Assembly: GCA_016703645.1 (NCBI GenBank)
Contig: JADJBR010000003.1
Coordinates: 46,848 to 110,847 of the forward strand
Source of the DNA: Zoogloea sp.
GTDB lineage: Bacteria > Pseudomonadota > Gammaproteobacteria > Burkholderiales > Rhodocyclaceae
Direction: 5' to 3'
DNA length: 64,000 nucleotides
This document shows positions 18,767 to 27,669 of this stretch, piece after piece. Made by a program: the position numbers and the translations under genes. How positions within the stretch are numbered: position 1 is the stretch's first letter; each line of letters begins with the position of its first letter. The notes under the pieces were generated by a model. That model was given only the letters and a program-made list of their open reading frames with translations. It had not been told where the DNA came from and ran no database searches.

Positions 18767-21043
18767 GTGCCCTCCGTGCCCAAACCCGCCCCCCCTCATG
18801 GCACCGTGACCCTGCTGGACGAAGAAGCCGGCACGCAGATGCTCAGCTTTTTCAGTACAACGGTCGTGCTTCTGCTGGGTACTGCCGTCAGCCTTGCCTA
18901 TCTGTTCGACGCCCTCTCCAGTCTCCCGCTTCGCCCCGCCACGCTGATCTGCGCGCTTGCACTGGCCACGCTGATCGGGATTCGGAAGGGCCACGCCCGG
19001 ATTGCCGGCCAAATACTGATCTGGGGGAGCTGGGCGATCATCCTGGCGTCCGCCCCGTTCGGCAGCGGCAATCGCAGTGTCGGCGTCGTAGGCATTCCCC
19101 TGCTGATCTTCATGCAGGGCTGGCTCAAGGGGCCACGTCACGCCATCGGCATGACCATCGCCACCGTCGCGGCACTGCTCGGCATCTCTCTGGCCGAGCA
19201 CTACAACTGGATCACCCAGGCGGGCCCTATCCCGCCCTTGTTACGCTGGCTGATGCTGTGCGCCATCTTCTGCATCATGGGCTTTTTCACGGTCCTGTCC
19301 CACCGCCTGCATCTGAAGCGCTATTCCGAACAGGTCCGCCTCGCCACCACCCTGGCCCTCGTCACAGAACACAGCCCCATCATGCTCGCAGCCGTGGATG
19401 CGGAGGGGCGCTACCGTTACGTCAACAACAACTACGCGCACTTCCACGGCAAGTCCACCGACGAGCTGATTGGCAACCCGGTTGTCGATACGGTCGGCGC
19501 CGACACCCTACGTCAGATCCGTCAGACCCTGCTCAAGAATGATGACGGCAGAGGCGCCTACCGCAGCCGGCACCAGGATCCGGTGAGTGGCATCGAACGC
19601 TGGCTTGAAACCAGCGTGCAGCAAGCCCGCACCAACGATGGAGCGGAGGACGGCTTCTATGCCATCCTGCGTGACATCACCGACGAGGTTCGCTCGGCGG
19701 AACAGGTCAACTTCCTCGCCTATCACGACTCCCTGACCGGCCTTCCCAACCGCGCATTGATGCTCGACCGCCTGCGCCAGGCCATCCTCCGGGGCGAACG
19801 GGAAGATAGTCTGGTCGTGGTGTGTTACCTGGATCTGGATGGTTTCAAACGCCTCAATGACACCTGGGGACATTCCACCGGTGACAGCGTGCTCATCCAG
19901 CTCGCCGACCGCCTTCAGGACTGTGTGCGCGGCACCGACACGGTCGCCCGCCTGGGTGGGGACGAGTTCGTCGTGCTGCTGGGCGGCATCGAGAATCGCG
20001 AGGAGATACCCGCCACGGTTGCGCGCCTGCTCAAGGCCGTGGAGTGTCCGATCCCCATCTCCGAGAGCCGGAGCATCGCCCTATCTGCCAGCATCGGCGT
20101 ATCCGTGTGCCCACTGAACGGGGAGGAGCCGGACGTCCTCCTGCGCAATGCAGACCAGGCGATGCTGATTGCCAAGCAGTCTGGCCGCAGCCGCTGCAGC
20201 CTCTTCGACACCGAGCTCGAAGGCCGCGCGCGCGCTCTGTACCAGACCACCGCCAATGTCGAAAGGGGCCTCGCGGAAGGTGAGTTTGTCCTCTTCTATC
20301 AACCCAGGGTAAACATGCGCCTGGGCACGGTGGTCGGCGTCGAAGCCCTGATCCGCTGGGCCCATCCGGAGGAAGGGCTGATACTGCCGGTCAGCTTCCT
20401 GCCCTATGTGGAGGGCAGCGAGGTGGCCGTCCGGCTCGGCCGGTGGGTGCTCGCCGAAGCCCTGTCCCAGATGCAGCGCTGGTCAGCGATCGGCTTGCAC
20501 CTCCCGATCAGCGTCAACATCTCGGGCCACCATCTGAAAGCCCCGGGCTTTGGCGAGCACCTGGCCAAGCTCCTGGAAGCCCATCCCGGCATACCCGCGG
20601 AACGCCTGGAGATCGAGATCCTGGAAACCGCTGCCATGGAGGACGTGGAAAAGGTCGCCCGGATCATCCGCGACAGTGCATCCCTTGGTGTGAGCTTCGC
20701 CCTCGACGACTTCGGCACCGGCCATTCCTCCCTGACCTACGTTCGGCGACTGCCCGCACGGACGCTCAAGATCGACAAATCCTTCGTGCGAAACATCCTG
20801 GAAGATCCGGAGGATCTGGCCATCGCAAAGGGTGTGGTGGCCCTCGCCCGCAGCTTCGGTCGGGAGGTCGTCGCCGAAGGCATGGAAACCATCGAACACG
20901 GGGTGGCGCTGCTTAGCATCGGCTGTGAGCATGCCCAGGGATACGGCATTGCCCACCCCATGCCTGCCGAGGCCGTACCTGCCTGGATCGCCCAATGGAA
21001 ATGCCCCGCCTGCTGGGGGGACGCACCCCGCCCCGCCACCTGA
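18767..21043 (+). CDS. Membrane-bound PAS-GGDEF-EAL cyclic-di-GMP enzyme
   Basis: Protein of 758 residues with an N-terminal block of about six hydrophobic segments (about 24-185), a PAS domain (about 205-305), a GGDEF domain with intact RLGGDEF active site and an RxxD inhibitory site (RGTD) five residues before it, and an EAL domain with EALIRW, DDFGTGHSSL and KIDKSFV. Both catalytic signatures are intact, so it could make and/or degrade cyclic-di-GMP. GTG start codons at 18767 or 18776 or the ATG at 18839 are all possible. Confidence 0.92.
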   Translation: MPSVPKPAPPHGTVTLLDEEAGTQMLSFFSTTVVLLLGTAVSLAYLFDALSSLPLRPATLICALALATLIGIRKGHARIAGQILIWGSWAIILASAPFGSGNRSVGVVGIPLLIFMQGWLKGPRHAIGMTIATVAALLGISLAEHYNWITQAGPIPPLLRWLMLCAIFCIMGFFTVLSHRLHLKRYSEQVRLATTLALVTEHSPIMLAAVDAEGRYRYVNNNYAHFHGKSTDELIGNPVVDTVGADTLRQIRQTLLKNDDGRGAYRSRHQDPVSGIERWLETSVQQARTNDGAEDGFYAILRDITDEVRSAEQVNFLAYHDSLTGLPNRALMLDRLRQAILRGEREDSLVVVCYLDLDGFKRLNDTWGHSTGDSVLIQLADRLQDCVRGTDTVARLGGDEFVVLLGGIENREEIPATVARLLKAVECPIPISESRSIALSASIGVSVCPLNGEEPDVLLRNADQAMLIAKQSGRSRCSLFDTELEGRARALYQTTANVERGLAEGEFVLFYQPRVNMRLGTVVGVEALIRWAHPEEGLILPVSFLPYVEGSEVAVRLGRWVLAEALSQMQRWSAIGLHLPISVNISGHHLKAPGFGEHLAKLLEAHPGIPAERLEIEILETAAMEDVEKVARIIRDSASLGVSFALDDFGTGHSSLTYVRRLPARTLKIDKSFVRNILEDPEDLAIAKGVVALARSFGREVVAEGMETIEHGVALLSIGCEHAQGYGIAHPMPAEAVPAWIAQWKCPACWGDAPRPAT

Positions 21044-21171
21044 ACACGGAACGCAGATGCCCGGCGGGAGGGACATGACACGGTCGGCCTTTGGATGAAC
21101 GGGAACCCGCTTTACAATAGCGGGCTTTCCGGCACGTCTGGCCGGAAAGCCCTGAACATCAAAGGAACACC

Positions 21172-22263
21172 ATGGCTCTCCAATGCGGCATCGTCGGCCT
21201 GCCCAACGTCGGCAAATCGACCCTCTTCAATGCCCTCACCAAGGCCGGCATCGCTGCCGAGAACTACCCCTTCTGCACCATCGAGCCCAACGTCGGCATC
21301 GTCGAAGTGCCCGATCCACGCCTTGATGCCCTGTCGGCGATCGTCAATCCGCAGAAGATCCAGCCGGCCATCGTCGAGTTCGTGGACATTGCCGGTCTGG
21401 TCGCCGGCGCCTCCAAGGGTGAAGGCCTGGGCAACCAGTTCCTGGCCAACATCCGCGAGACCGACGCCATCGTCAACGTGGTGCGCTGCTTCGAAGACGA
21501 AAACGTGATCCACGTGAACGGCAAGGTCGATCCCCTGGCCGACATCGAGACCATCGTCACCGAGCTGGCCCTGGCCGACATGGCCGCCGTCGAGAAGGCC
21601 ATCCACCGGGAAAACAAGAAGGCCCGCTCCGGCGACAAGGATGCCCAGAAGCTCGTCGCCATCCTCGAAAAGCTGCTGCCCCACCTCAACGAGGGTCAGC
21701 CGGCGCGCACGATGAAGCTCAGCGACGACGAGAAGCTGATCCTCAAGCCCCTGTGCCTGATGACCCTCAAGCCCGCCATGTACGTGGGCAATGTCACGGA
21801 AGACGGCTTTGACAACAACCCCTACCTGGACCGCCTGCGCGAGCACGCCGCCAAGGAAGGCGCCCCCGTCGTCGCCCTGTGCGCCAAGATCGAAGCCGAA
21901 CTGGCCGACCTGGACGACGAAGACAAGATGGCCTTCCTGGCCGACCTGGGCCTCGAAGAGCCCGGCCTCAACCGCCTGATCCGCGCCGGCTACCAGCTCC
22001 TGGGCCTGCAGACCTACTTCACCGCCGGGGTGAAGGAAGTGCGCGCCTGGACCATCCACGTGGGCGACACCGCCCCGCAAGCGGCCGGCGTCATCCACAC
22101 CGACTTCGAACGCGGCTTCATCCGCGCCCAGACCATTGCCTTTGAAGACTTCATCAAGTACAAGGGCGAAGCTGGCGCGAAGGAAGCGGGCAAGATGCGC
22201 TCCGAAGGCAAGGAATACGTGGTGAAGGATGGCGACGTTCTGAACTTCCTGTTCAACGTCTGA
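21172..22263 (+). CDS. ychF: Redox-regulated ATPase YchF
   Basis: Universally conserved Obg-family nucleotide-binding protein that prefers ATP and associates with ribosomes. The 363 residues contain [14 protein letters not shown] (G1), the family-typical [34 protein letters not shown], and a C-terminal TGS-like domain ending [12 protein letters not shown]. The length is standard. Its last 24 bases plus the following terminator are repeated exactly 3362 bases downstream, at the other edge of an accessory island. Confidence 0.97.
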   Translation: MALQCGIVGLPNVGKSTLFNALTKAGIAAENYPFCTIEPNVGIVEVPDPRLDALSAIVNPQKIQPAIVEFVDIAGLVAGASKGEGLGNQFLANIRETDAIVNVVRCFEDENVIHVNGKVDPLADIETIVTELALADMAAVEKAIHRENKKARSGDKDAQKLVAILEKLLPHLNEGQPARTMKLSDDEKLILKPLCLMTLKPAMYVGNVTEDGFDNNPYLDRLREHAAKEGAPVVALCAKIEAELADLDDEDKMAFLADLGLEEPGLNRLIRAGYQLLGLQTYFTAGVKEVRAWTIHVGDTAPQAAGVIHTDFERGFIRAQTIAFEDFIKYKGEAGAKEAGKMRSEGKEYVVKDGDVLNFLFNV

Positions 22264-22320
22264 GTTCCGGAGCACCGTTCACGAAAATGGGGCGCCCCGA
22301 CCGGGGCGCCCCATTTTTCT
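22240..22320 (+). repeat. 81-bp perfect direct repeat, copy 1 (ychF 3' end + terminator)
   Basis: This 81-base stretch holds the last seven codons and stop of ychF, the spacer, and the whole terminator. It recurs base for base at 25602-25682. The bases immediately outside the two copies differ. The two copies bracket a 3.3-kb mobile-gene-rich island, in the manner of attachment sites or a recombination duplication. Confidence 0.95.
22284..22318. terminator. Bidirectional intrinsic terminator of ychF
   Basis: A perfect 15-bp stem (22284-22298 with 22303-22317) with A-rich and T-rich ends can terminate transcription from either side. The second copy at 25646-25680 serves tatC from the opposite strand, so before the insertion one element probably served both convergent genes. 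Confidence 0.9.
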
Positions 22321-22408
22321 GCTTCATCGCGCCTGACGGGGAAAGGCTGCATTGATCTTCAGGAGGAAACAGGCTGGGTCGCGGAAACCGTAGGCCACAC
22401 GCTCCTAG

Positions 22409-23795
22409 CAGGGTGTTGAAAATCTCCGCCTCACCTTCGGTCTTCCAGCGGCCTGGAAAAAATTACGCTGGAGCAAACCCGAGTAGATCCGTCTCAATGA
22501 CGATTCGGACCGTGTTTCCCGCCGATGGTGCAAGGGTAATTGAGCGGCGCGGGCGTCGCAGCAAGTACCACCTATTCAATAACGACTTCCGCAATGCCCG
22601 TGCAGCAATGGCACCTCTCAATCACGATGCCAGCAAATTGCCCAGCCGCGTCAGGTTGTAGGCGGCGAAATTCAGCAGGGCGTGAGCGCGAATCGTCTCC
22701 AGGCCGCGTGCCATCAAACGACGCAATGTACCGATGTCCTTCGCCCAGCCAAACGCCTCTTCGATCATCTTGCGACGACGCAGGCTGACTGCATACGCTT
22801 CGGTGACCTTTATCTCCGAAGGCACGGCACTGCCCTTGGTCTTGGCAGCCACATGCGGCAGCACCCCAATGGCCCGAGCGCAGCGATGAAATCAGCCGTG
22901 TCGTAACCCCGGTCGGCCGCCAGTGTCGGCTGGCGCGTCGCATCGGCCGGCTTGACGGTGCGTTTGACCATCACCAGCGCGGCCTCGCGCTCGGCGGTGC
23001 CGGTGGCCTGCGTGGTATGCACATCGACGATCAGACCGTGCCGGTTCTCCGCCAGAGCATGGGTCGTGAAGCTCAGATAGGCGCCTGCGCCGCCTTTGCT
23101 GGCAAGCAAGGCTTCCGGGTCGGTGCGTGAGACGTGCGTTGCGTTCGAGCGCTTCTGGCCCCGGAAGTCCACCTCGGCGTTACGGCCTTGATCCGGCCCG
23201 GGCGGCTCATCCGAGCCGTCGCGTGCAGCCAGACTCTTGTGTGAAGCCCAAGCCCGCAGCAGCGAACCGTCAACGCTGAAATGTTCGTCCGAGACCAGCT
23301 CGGCCCACTGCCCGATCGCCACCACGCCCGTGAAGAACTCGCGCATCACGCTTTCCTTGAGCAGTCGCTCCCGATTAGCTGAGAAGCTTGAGTGGTCCCA
23401 CACCGCCTCGTCCAGCGTCAGGCCCACGAACCAGCGATACATCATGTTGAAATCGATATGCTCGACCAACGCCCGCTCTGAACGAATCGAGAATAGACAT
23501 TGCAACAACGAGGCGCGCAGAAGACGCTCCGGCGCAATCGACGGACGGCCACCTTCGGCATACAGAGAGTCGAAAGTCGGCGACATCGAACGGAGTACCA
23601 AATCGGCCAGCACTTTCACCCGACGCAGCGGATGCTCGGTCGGAATGCGCTCCTCAATATTGACGTAGCTAAACAAGGCGTTCTGTTTGTGGTCGGGGCC
23701 GCGCATCGGAGTATTACTGGTTCGCTAATTTGAATGGAATTATAACAAGACCGAAACCCTTGCGGTCCTTGGCTCTGGGGTAAATCAACACCCTG
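22409..23795 (-). mobile_element. IS5-family insertion sequence, complete ends
   Basis: An element of about 1387 bp bounded by inverted repeats starting CAGGGTGTTGA (22409-22419) and TCAACACCCTG (23785-23795). It is flanked on both sides by CTAG (22405-22408 and 23796-23799), the expected 4-bp target duplication of IS5-type elements that use YTAR targets. It carries one transposase gene, frameshifted once, on the minus strand. Bases 22420-22621 between the left end and the gene hold no recognisable gene. It sits inside the decayed ISL3 transposase gene. Confidence 0.85.
22622..23706 (-). pseudogene. IS5-family DDE transposase with one -1 frameshift
   Basis: Two overlapping frames make one transposase of about 360 residues: 23706 down to about 22870, starting MRGPDHKQNALFSYVNIEER, and the rest ending at 22622. 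The DDE residues are visible: Asp in HFSVDGSLLRAW, Asp in LAADRGYDTADF, and Glu in RKMIEEAFGWAK, the last lying after the frame change. The shift occurs at a GGGG run on the coding strand near 22877-22880, where one missing G or a -1 slip would restore LGVLPHVAAKTKG. Either a mutation or programmed frameshifting is possible. Confidence 0.82.
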
Positions 23796-24377
23796 CTAGA
23801 GCCGCATCGCCTGTTCATCCTTGAGCGTCCCGGTTGCGGAACAATAGGCTACTGCTCCGCTTGACCACTTGGCGGGCCGCCGGCTGCTTGCGCAGGGCAT
23901 TGGTCTGATCGACCGACCACCTCCCGGCGGTTGCCTTCGCCGATCCAGAGGACCCGCATGCGCTTCGACCCGGGGCCCTGAGCCGATGGGTCACCCGGCT
24001 TCGCTGGTCCAGCCACGCCCGCCGGTCAAAACAATCCCGTTCCCGGCCCCGTCGCCAGCGGCGTTCATGCACCAGCACGCAGGGCTCTTGGCACGCCCCG
24101 CAACGAGCGGGTATCTCCGGCGATTCCGATAGCTTGATCAACAACGAACCATCAGGCTGTTAGCGGCACGAATCAACCGCATGCCTGAGGGCGGGCCTAC
24201 GTAGCGTGCAACATGGCGGGGGTTTTGGAAGATTTAACTTTTTTGGCGACTATCAATCTACCAACTCCGAACCCCCGCATCACACCTCTGCCCTACCTGG
24301 CCGCAAAGCCTGCCTTCCCCGGTAAGGCACGATGAACCAAGTTTTCAGGCGTGGATCACCTGGGCAGATCAGCTTAG

Positions 24378-24406
24378 TTGTTACGTGTAGCGCCTCACGC
24401 TACAAT
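24378..24406 (+). promoter_or_regulatory. higBA promoter with operator palindrome in the spacer
   Basis: TTGTTA (24378-24383) and TACAAT (24401-24406) are separated by 17 bases, a near-consensus sigma-70 promoter. Between and overlapping the -10 box lies the inverted repeat TGTAGCG (24386-24392) / CGCTACA (24398-24404), well placed for autorepression by HigA. The predicted start of transcription falls at about the first base of the higB ATG (24413), so the message may be leaderless. Confidence 0.8.
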
Positions 24407-24412
24407 TATCAG

Positions 24413-24691
24413 ATGATCAAGCACTTCAGGCACAAAGGGCTGCAGGCTTTTTTCGAGTCCGGCAGCAAGGCCGGCATCCGGCCGGATCATGCCGGAAGGT
24501 TGGCACGCCAGTTACGGCAACTGAACGACGCCCGAGAACCAAAGGAAATGAACATCCCCGGCTGGAGACTGCACGCATTGGGCGGCGATCTGGTTGGGCA
24601 CTGGTCAGTGACGGTCAATGGCAATTGGCGGATGACCTTTGTGTTCGAGGGCCAGGATGCAATCCTGGTCGATTATCAGGACTACCACTGA
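24413..24691 (+). CDS. higB: HigB-type (RelE superfamily) mRNA interferase toxin
   Basis: Ribosome-dependent mRNA endonuclease of a type II toxin-antitoxin pair, 92 residues, starting MIKHFRHKGLQAFFESGSK. Typical HigB segments follow: ARQLRQLNDAREPKEM, GWRLHALGG, and WSVTVNGNWRMTFVFEGQDA, with a C-terminal DYQDYH. The start at 24413 is preferred to one 81 bases upstream because it fits the family start and the promoter ends 6 bases before it. The toxin comes before its antitoxin, the usual higBA order. Confidence 0.9.
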   Translation: MIKHFRHKGLQAFFESGSKAGIRPDHAGRLARQLRQLNDAREPKEMNIPGWRLHALGGDLVGHWSVTVNGNWRMTFVFEGQDAILVDYQDYH

Positions 24692-24702
24692 GGAGAATGG
24701 GC

Positions 24703-24996
24703 ATGGCAAAGATGTTCAACCCGCCGCACCCTGGCGAGACGCTCAGGGAAGATGTGCTTCCGGCCCTGGGGCTGACTGTTACCCAAGCAGCGGCCGAACT
24801 GGGCATCAATCGGGTCACCCTCTCCAGGGTACTGAACGGCAAGGCCGGAGTGAGCATCGACCTGGCGTTGCGTCTGGAGTCCTGGCTGGATGGCCCCAGT
24901 GCGGAAAGCTGGCTGAAGGGGCAGCTCGCCTATGATCTATGGCAGGCGGAGCAGCATCGCCCCACGGTCAGTATCAAGCACGCCTTAGCGTCTTGA
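24703..24996 (+). CDS. higA: HigA-type antitoxin (XRE-family HTH)
   Basis: Antitoxin and autorepressor of 97 residues. It begins MAKMFNPPHPGETLREDVLP, the standard HigA opening, and carries a helix-turn-helix at about residues 25-55 (VTQAAAELGINRVTLSRVLN). The ATG at 24703 lies 7 bases after an AGGAG (24691-24695), whereas the ATG at 24697 would be too close to it. It begins 11 bases after higB and should bind the palindrome in the promoter. The pair looks intact. Confidence 0.9.
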   Translation: MAKMFNPPHPGETLREDVLPALGLTVTQAAAELGINRVTLSRVLNGKAGVSIDLALRLESWLDGPSAESWLKGQLAYDLWQAEQHRPTVSIKHALAS

Positions 24997-25018
24997 ATAG
25001 GCCGATCCCCTTATCTCG

Positions 25019-25432
25019 ATGACTGAAAAGGACTTTGCATCCCTGATGCAGGGCGTCAAGGAAATGGCCGATGGGACTCAATATGAACTGGCCGGCTGAT
25101 TGATGCTCCTCTCAGGAGGTAGCGATGGAAAGCAGACATTGACGGTCACGATCAGTCCCGACTCGCGGGCGGCCCTGCGTGCGGCTGGCCTGGCGCCTTT
25201 TCTGCCGATGGCTACCAGGGCAAAGCCCTCAACTTCGAAACCCGGGCTTCGTTCTTCTCGCGTCTGACCGAAAAGCAGTGGGCCATGCTCCACGCCCTGC
25301 AAGAGGGTACGGGCGGTAAGGGAACTGGCCCACCGGCTGGAACGGGATATGAAGCGCGTCCATGAAGATGCGGGGTCATTGGTGGAGCAGGGGTTGATCG
25401 AACCCACCGAACGGGGCGGGCTGGTGCGCTGA
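25019..25432 (+). pseudogene. Decayed HTH regulator fragments
   Basis: A 26-codon frame at 25019 (MTEKDFASLMQGVKEMADG) resembles the N-terminus of small XRE-type regulators but soon stops. From about 25124 on, shifted frames encode LTVTISPDSRAALRAAG, then YQGKALNFETRASFFSRLTE, then VRELAHRLERDMKRVHEDAG and a stop at 25432. The latter pieces resemble a winged-helix DNA-binding antitoxin-like family (HVO_A0114 type). At least two frame changes are needed to join them, so this is a relic. Nothing recognisable was found at 25433-25601. Confidence 0.55.
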
Positions 25433-25601
25433 GAACTCCGCCAGTATCAAGGCGACGGTGGAGCACTTTGGGATTTCGGCAGCGCGCGTGAAGCGGACTT
25501 GCTCGCACCCGGTGGCGCGGCATACCAGATAGCGGCGACAAAACCAGGTACGAATCAGAAAAGCAAGTGACCAGAACGCAGGGTTCAAAGGGCGCTCAAG
25601 G

Positions 25602-25682
25602 CTGAACTTCCTGTTCAACGTCTGAGTTCCGGAGCACCGTTCACGAAAATGGGGCGCCCCGACCGGGGCGCCCCATTTTTCT
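25602..25682 (+). repeat. 81-bp perfect direct repeat, copy 2
   Basis: Identical to 22240-22320, including the last seven codons and stop of ychF and the bidirectional terminator (stem 25646-25680). It now sits 17 bases past the 3' end of tatC, for which it acts as terminator. The codons here are not connected to any YchF reading frame. Confidence 0.95.
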
Positions 25683-25698
25683 TGCTGCGGCACCAACC

Positions 25699-26436
25699 TC
25701 ACTCCGTCACGGCATCACCGCGGGTCGTCGTCACGAAACGCGCCAGGAAAATGCCAAGCTCGTAGAGCAGGCACATGGGGATGGCCAGCATGAGCTGGGA
25801 CACCACATCGGGCGGCGTGACCACGGCGGCGATGACGAAGGCGCCGACGATCACGTAGGGGCGAGCCTCTTTCAGCTTGGCCACATCCACAATGCCCAGC
25901 TTGGTCAGCACAATCACGATCACCGGGACCTCGAAGGTGATGCCGAAGGCCAGGAACATGGACATTACGAAGGACAGGTATTGCTCGATGTCCGGCGCGG
26001 GGGTGATGCTCTTGGGTGCAAACTGGGAGATGAAAGTGAACACCGTCCCGAACACGAAGAAATAGCAAAATGCCATGCCGGCGAGAAAGAGCACGGTGCT
26101 GCCAACCACCAGCGGCAGACCGAGACGCTTCTCGTGGGCATAAAGCCCCGGCGCAATGAAGCACCAGGCCTGGTAGAGCACATAGGGCAGCGCGATCACG
26201 AAGGCCACCATCAGGGTGACCTTCATGGGCACGAAGAAGGGGGTGACCACGCCGGTGGCGATCATGCGAGTGCCCTCGGGCAGGGCCTGCATCATCGGAT
26301 GGGCGAGGATGTCGTAGATATCGCCCGCCCAGGGCATCAAGCCTGCAAACACGACGATGATCGCCACGACTGCCCGCAGGAGACGATCCCGCAGCTCAAC
26401 CAGATGGGAAATGAAAGTGTCTTCCTGGGCGCTCAT
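25699..26436 (-). CDS. tatC: Sec-independent translocase subunit TatC
   Basis: Polytopic core of the twin-arginine translocon that binds signal peptides. The 245 residues begin with the conserved cytoplasmic segment FISHLVELRDRLLRAV and contain six hydrophobic segments; FVIALPYVLYQAWCFIAPGLY and the FGITFEVPVIVIVLTKLGIV region are typical. The start overlaps the tatB stop (ATGA). It is the last gene of the his-hinT-tat cluster and ends next to a duplicated ychF terminator. Confidence 0.97.
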   Translation of the reverse strand: MSAQEDTFISHLVELRDRLLRAVVAIIVVFAGLMPWAGDIYDILAHPMMQALPEGTRMIATGVVTPFFVPMKVTLMVAFVIALPYVLYQAWCFIAPGLYAHEKRLGLPLVVGSTVLFLAGMAFCYFFVFGTVFTFISQFAPKSITPAPDIEQYLSFVMSMFLAFGITFEVPVIVIVLTKLGIVDVAKLKEARPYVIVGAFVIAAVVTPPDVVSQLMLAIPMCLLYELGIFLARFVTTTRGDAVTE

Positions 26437-26969
26437 GACGGGGTTTTCTTCACGTCAGGTGACGGTGCATCAAAGTTGAGGCCCAGCTGAGGTTGCTCCA
26501 CGTCGGGCGCACCCTGCTCGGCAGACACGGGGGCATCAACAAAGGGGGGCGGGCCCGCATGGCTGTCGGCTTCCGCCAGTTGGCGATCCAGCGCCGCAGT
26601 GTGCTCCGCGTCAGTGGACGGGACTGCGGAATGGGTCGCCTCCGGTGAGCGGATCGTGTTCTCCAGGTCGGCCACAGCCGAGGACGCGGAGGCCACGGTC
26701 GACGAAAGGCCGTTCTCGATGCCCTGCACCTCGCTGCGCACCGTCCCCTCGAAGGCCATGGCGGCAGTACGTGCCTCTTCCTGGAGCTTCTTCAGCTCCT
26801 CAAGCTGCATCTCGCGGTTGATGTCCGACTTCACGTCGGACACATAGCGCTGCAGGCGGCCGAGAAGGTGCCCGGTGGTACGCGCCACCTTGGGCAATCG
26901 CTCCGGGCCAAGCACCAGCAGTGCCACGATCCCGATGAGCATGAGTTCCGAAAAACCGATGTCGAACAT
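26433..26969 (-). CDS. tatB: Sec-independent translocase subunit TatB
   Basis: Single-span inner-membrane subunit that forms the receptor complex with TatC. The N-terminus MFDIGFSELMLIGIVALLVLG is the standard TatB start with hinge Gly-Pro following (GPERLPKVARTTG). An amphipathic helix and long charged coiled region follow, then a variable Pro/Ala-rich tail; 178 residues is normal. The gene is 99 bases downstream of tatA and overlaps tatC by 4 bases. Confidence 0.95.
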   Translation of the reverse strand: MFDIGFSELMLIGIVALLVLGPERLPKVARTTGHLLGRLQRYVSDVKSDINREMQLEELKKLQEEARTAAMAFEGTVRSEVQGIENGLSSTVASASSAVADLENTIRSPEATHSAVPSTDAEHTAALDRQLAEADSHAGPPPFVDAPVSAEQGAPDVEQPQLGLNFDAPSPDVKKTPS

Positions 26970-27068
26970 CCGCTTCGCCTAAAGTTGAAATGCGCCGGAA
27001 CGGCGGGGCGGGCAGAAACAAAAAAGGGGCAATCCTGCCCCTCTTCCGCGCCAGCCGCGGGTCCGGGA

Positions 27069-27293
27069 TCAGGACTTGTTCTTTTCCCGGGCTTCGGCGT
27101 CGATGGTCTGACCGTTGCCGTTGCCAATCTTCTGGCTGGCATCGCCGCCCTGATCGGCTTCTTTCATGCCGTCCTTGAAGCCCTTCACCGCCCCACCCAG
27201 GTCTTGCCCGATGTTGCGCAGCTTCTTGGTGCCGAACACGAGCATGACGATCACCAAGACGATCAGCCAGTGCCAAATGCTGAAGGAACCCAT
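27069..27293 (-). CDS. tatA: Sec-independent translocase subunit TatA
   Basis: Pore-forming twin-arginine translocase subunit, 74 residues. It begins [21 protein letters not shown], followed by the [19 protein letters not shown] amphipathic helix characteristic of TatA, and a short polar tail ending EAREKNKS. A good AGGAG ribosome-binding site precedes the start. It is 16 bases downstream of hinT. Confidence 0.96.
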   Translation of the reverse strand: MGSFSIWHWLIVLVIVMLVFGTKKLRNIGQDLGGAVKGFKDGMKEADQGGDASQKIGNGNGQTIDAEAREKNKS

Positions 27294-27309
27294 TCAAATC
27301 TCCTTGAAA

Positions 27310-27657
27310 CTACCGTTTAAGCATCGGCCCGACTGGCTCTTGCCCACCTACGATGTGCATATGCACATGCATGACTTCCTGCCCGCCCACACGACCGGTG
27401 TTGATGATGGACCGGAAACCGTCCGTGCTGCCTTGATCAACGGCAATCCGGTTGGCTATCACCAGCATCCGCCCCAGCACTTCGGTATCGGCCTCGGTGG
27501 CTTCGGCCAGCGAGGTGATGTGCTTCTTGGGAATGACCAGGACGTGGACCGGACGTTGCGGCTGGATGTCCTTGAACGCCAGCACCCACTCGTCTTCATG
27601 GACGATGGCTGCCGGAATTTCACCCCTCACGATACGGCAGAACAGGCAATCCTGCAT
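27310..27657 (-). CDS. hinT: HIT-family purine nucleoside phosphoramidase
   Basis: Histidine-triad hydrolase of 115 residues that cleaves adenosine phosphoramidates. It shows CLFCRIVRGEIPA at the N-terminus and the histidine triad HVHMHIVGG near the C-terminus. It lies between hisE and tatA, the usual position in betaproteobacterial his clusters. Confidence 0.94.
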   Translation of the reverse strand: MQDCLFCRIVRGEIPAAIVHEDEWVLAFKDIQPQRPVHVLVIPKKHITSLAEATEADTEVLGRMLVIANRIAVDQGSTDGFRSIINTGRVGGQEVMHVHMHIVGGQEPVGPMLKR

Positions 27658-27669
27658 CGGCGTATTCCC

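Larger units (their letters stand above)
22324..24144 (-). pseudogene. Decayed ISL3-family transposase, split by an IS5-type element
   Basis: Remnants on both sides of the inserted element (22409-23795) belong to one gene on the minus strand. The N-terminal part (about 24144-24020) reads ARCGACQEPCVLVHERRWRRG, the zinc-finger start of ISL3 transposases. A second stretch reads VDQTNALRKQPAARQVVK and LLFRNRD near the break. The C-terminal part (22324-22404) reads ERVAYGFRDPACFLLKINAA and stops at 22324. Frames shift between pieces and only about 420 of an expected ~1200 coding bases remain, so internal deletion preceded the insertion. Non-functional. Confidence 0.72.

Noticed and set aside
24216-24278. 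Inverted repeat GCGGGGGTT / AACCCCCGC upstream of higBA
   Set aside because: Possible old IS end, but with a 45-base loop and no partner element; not enough to call.
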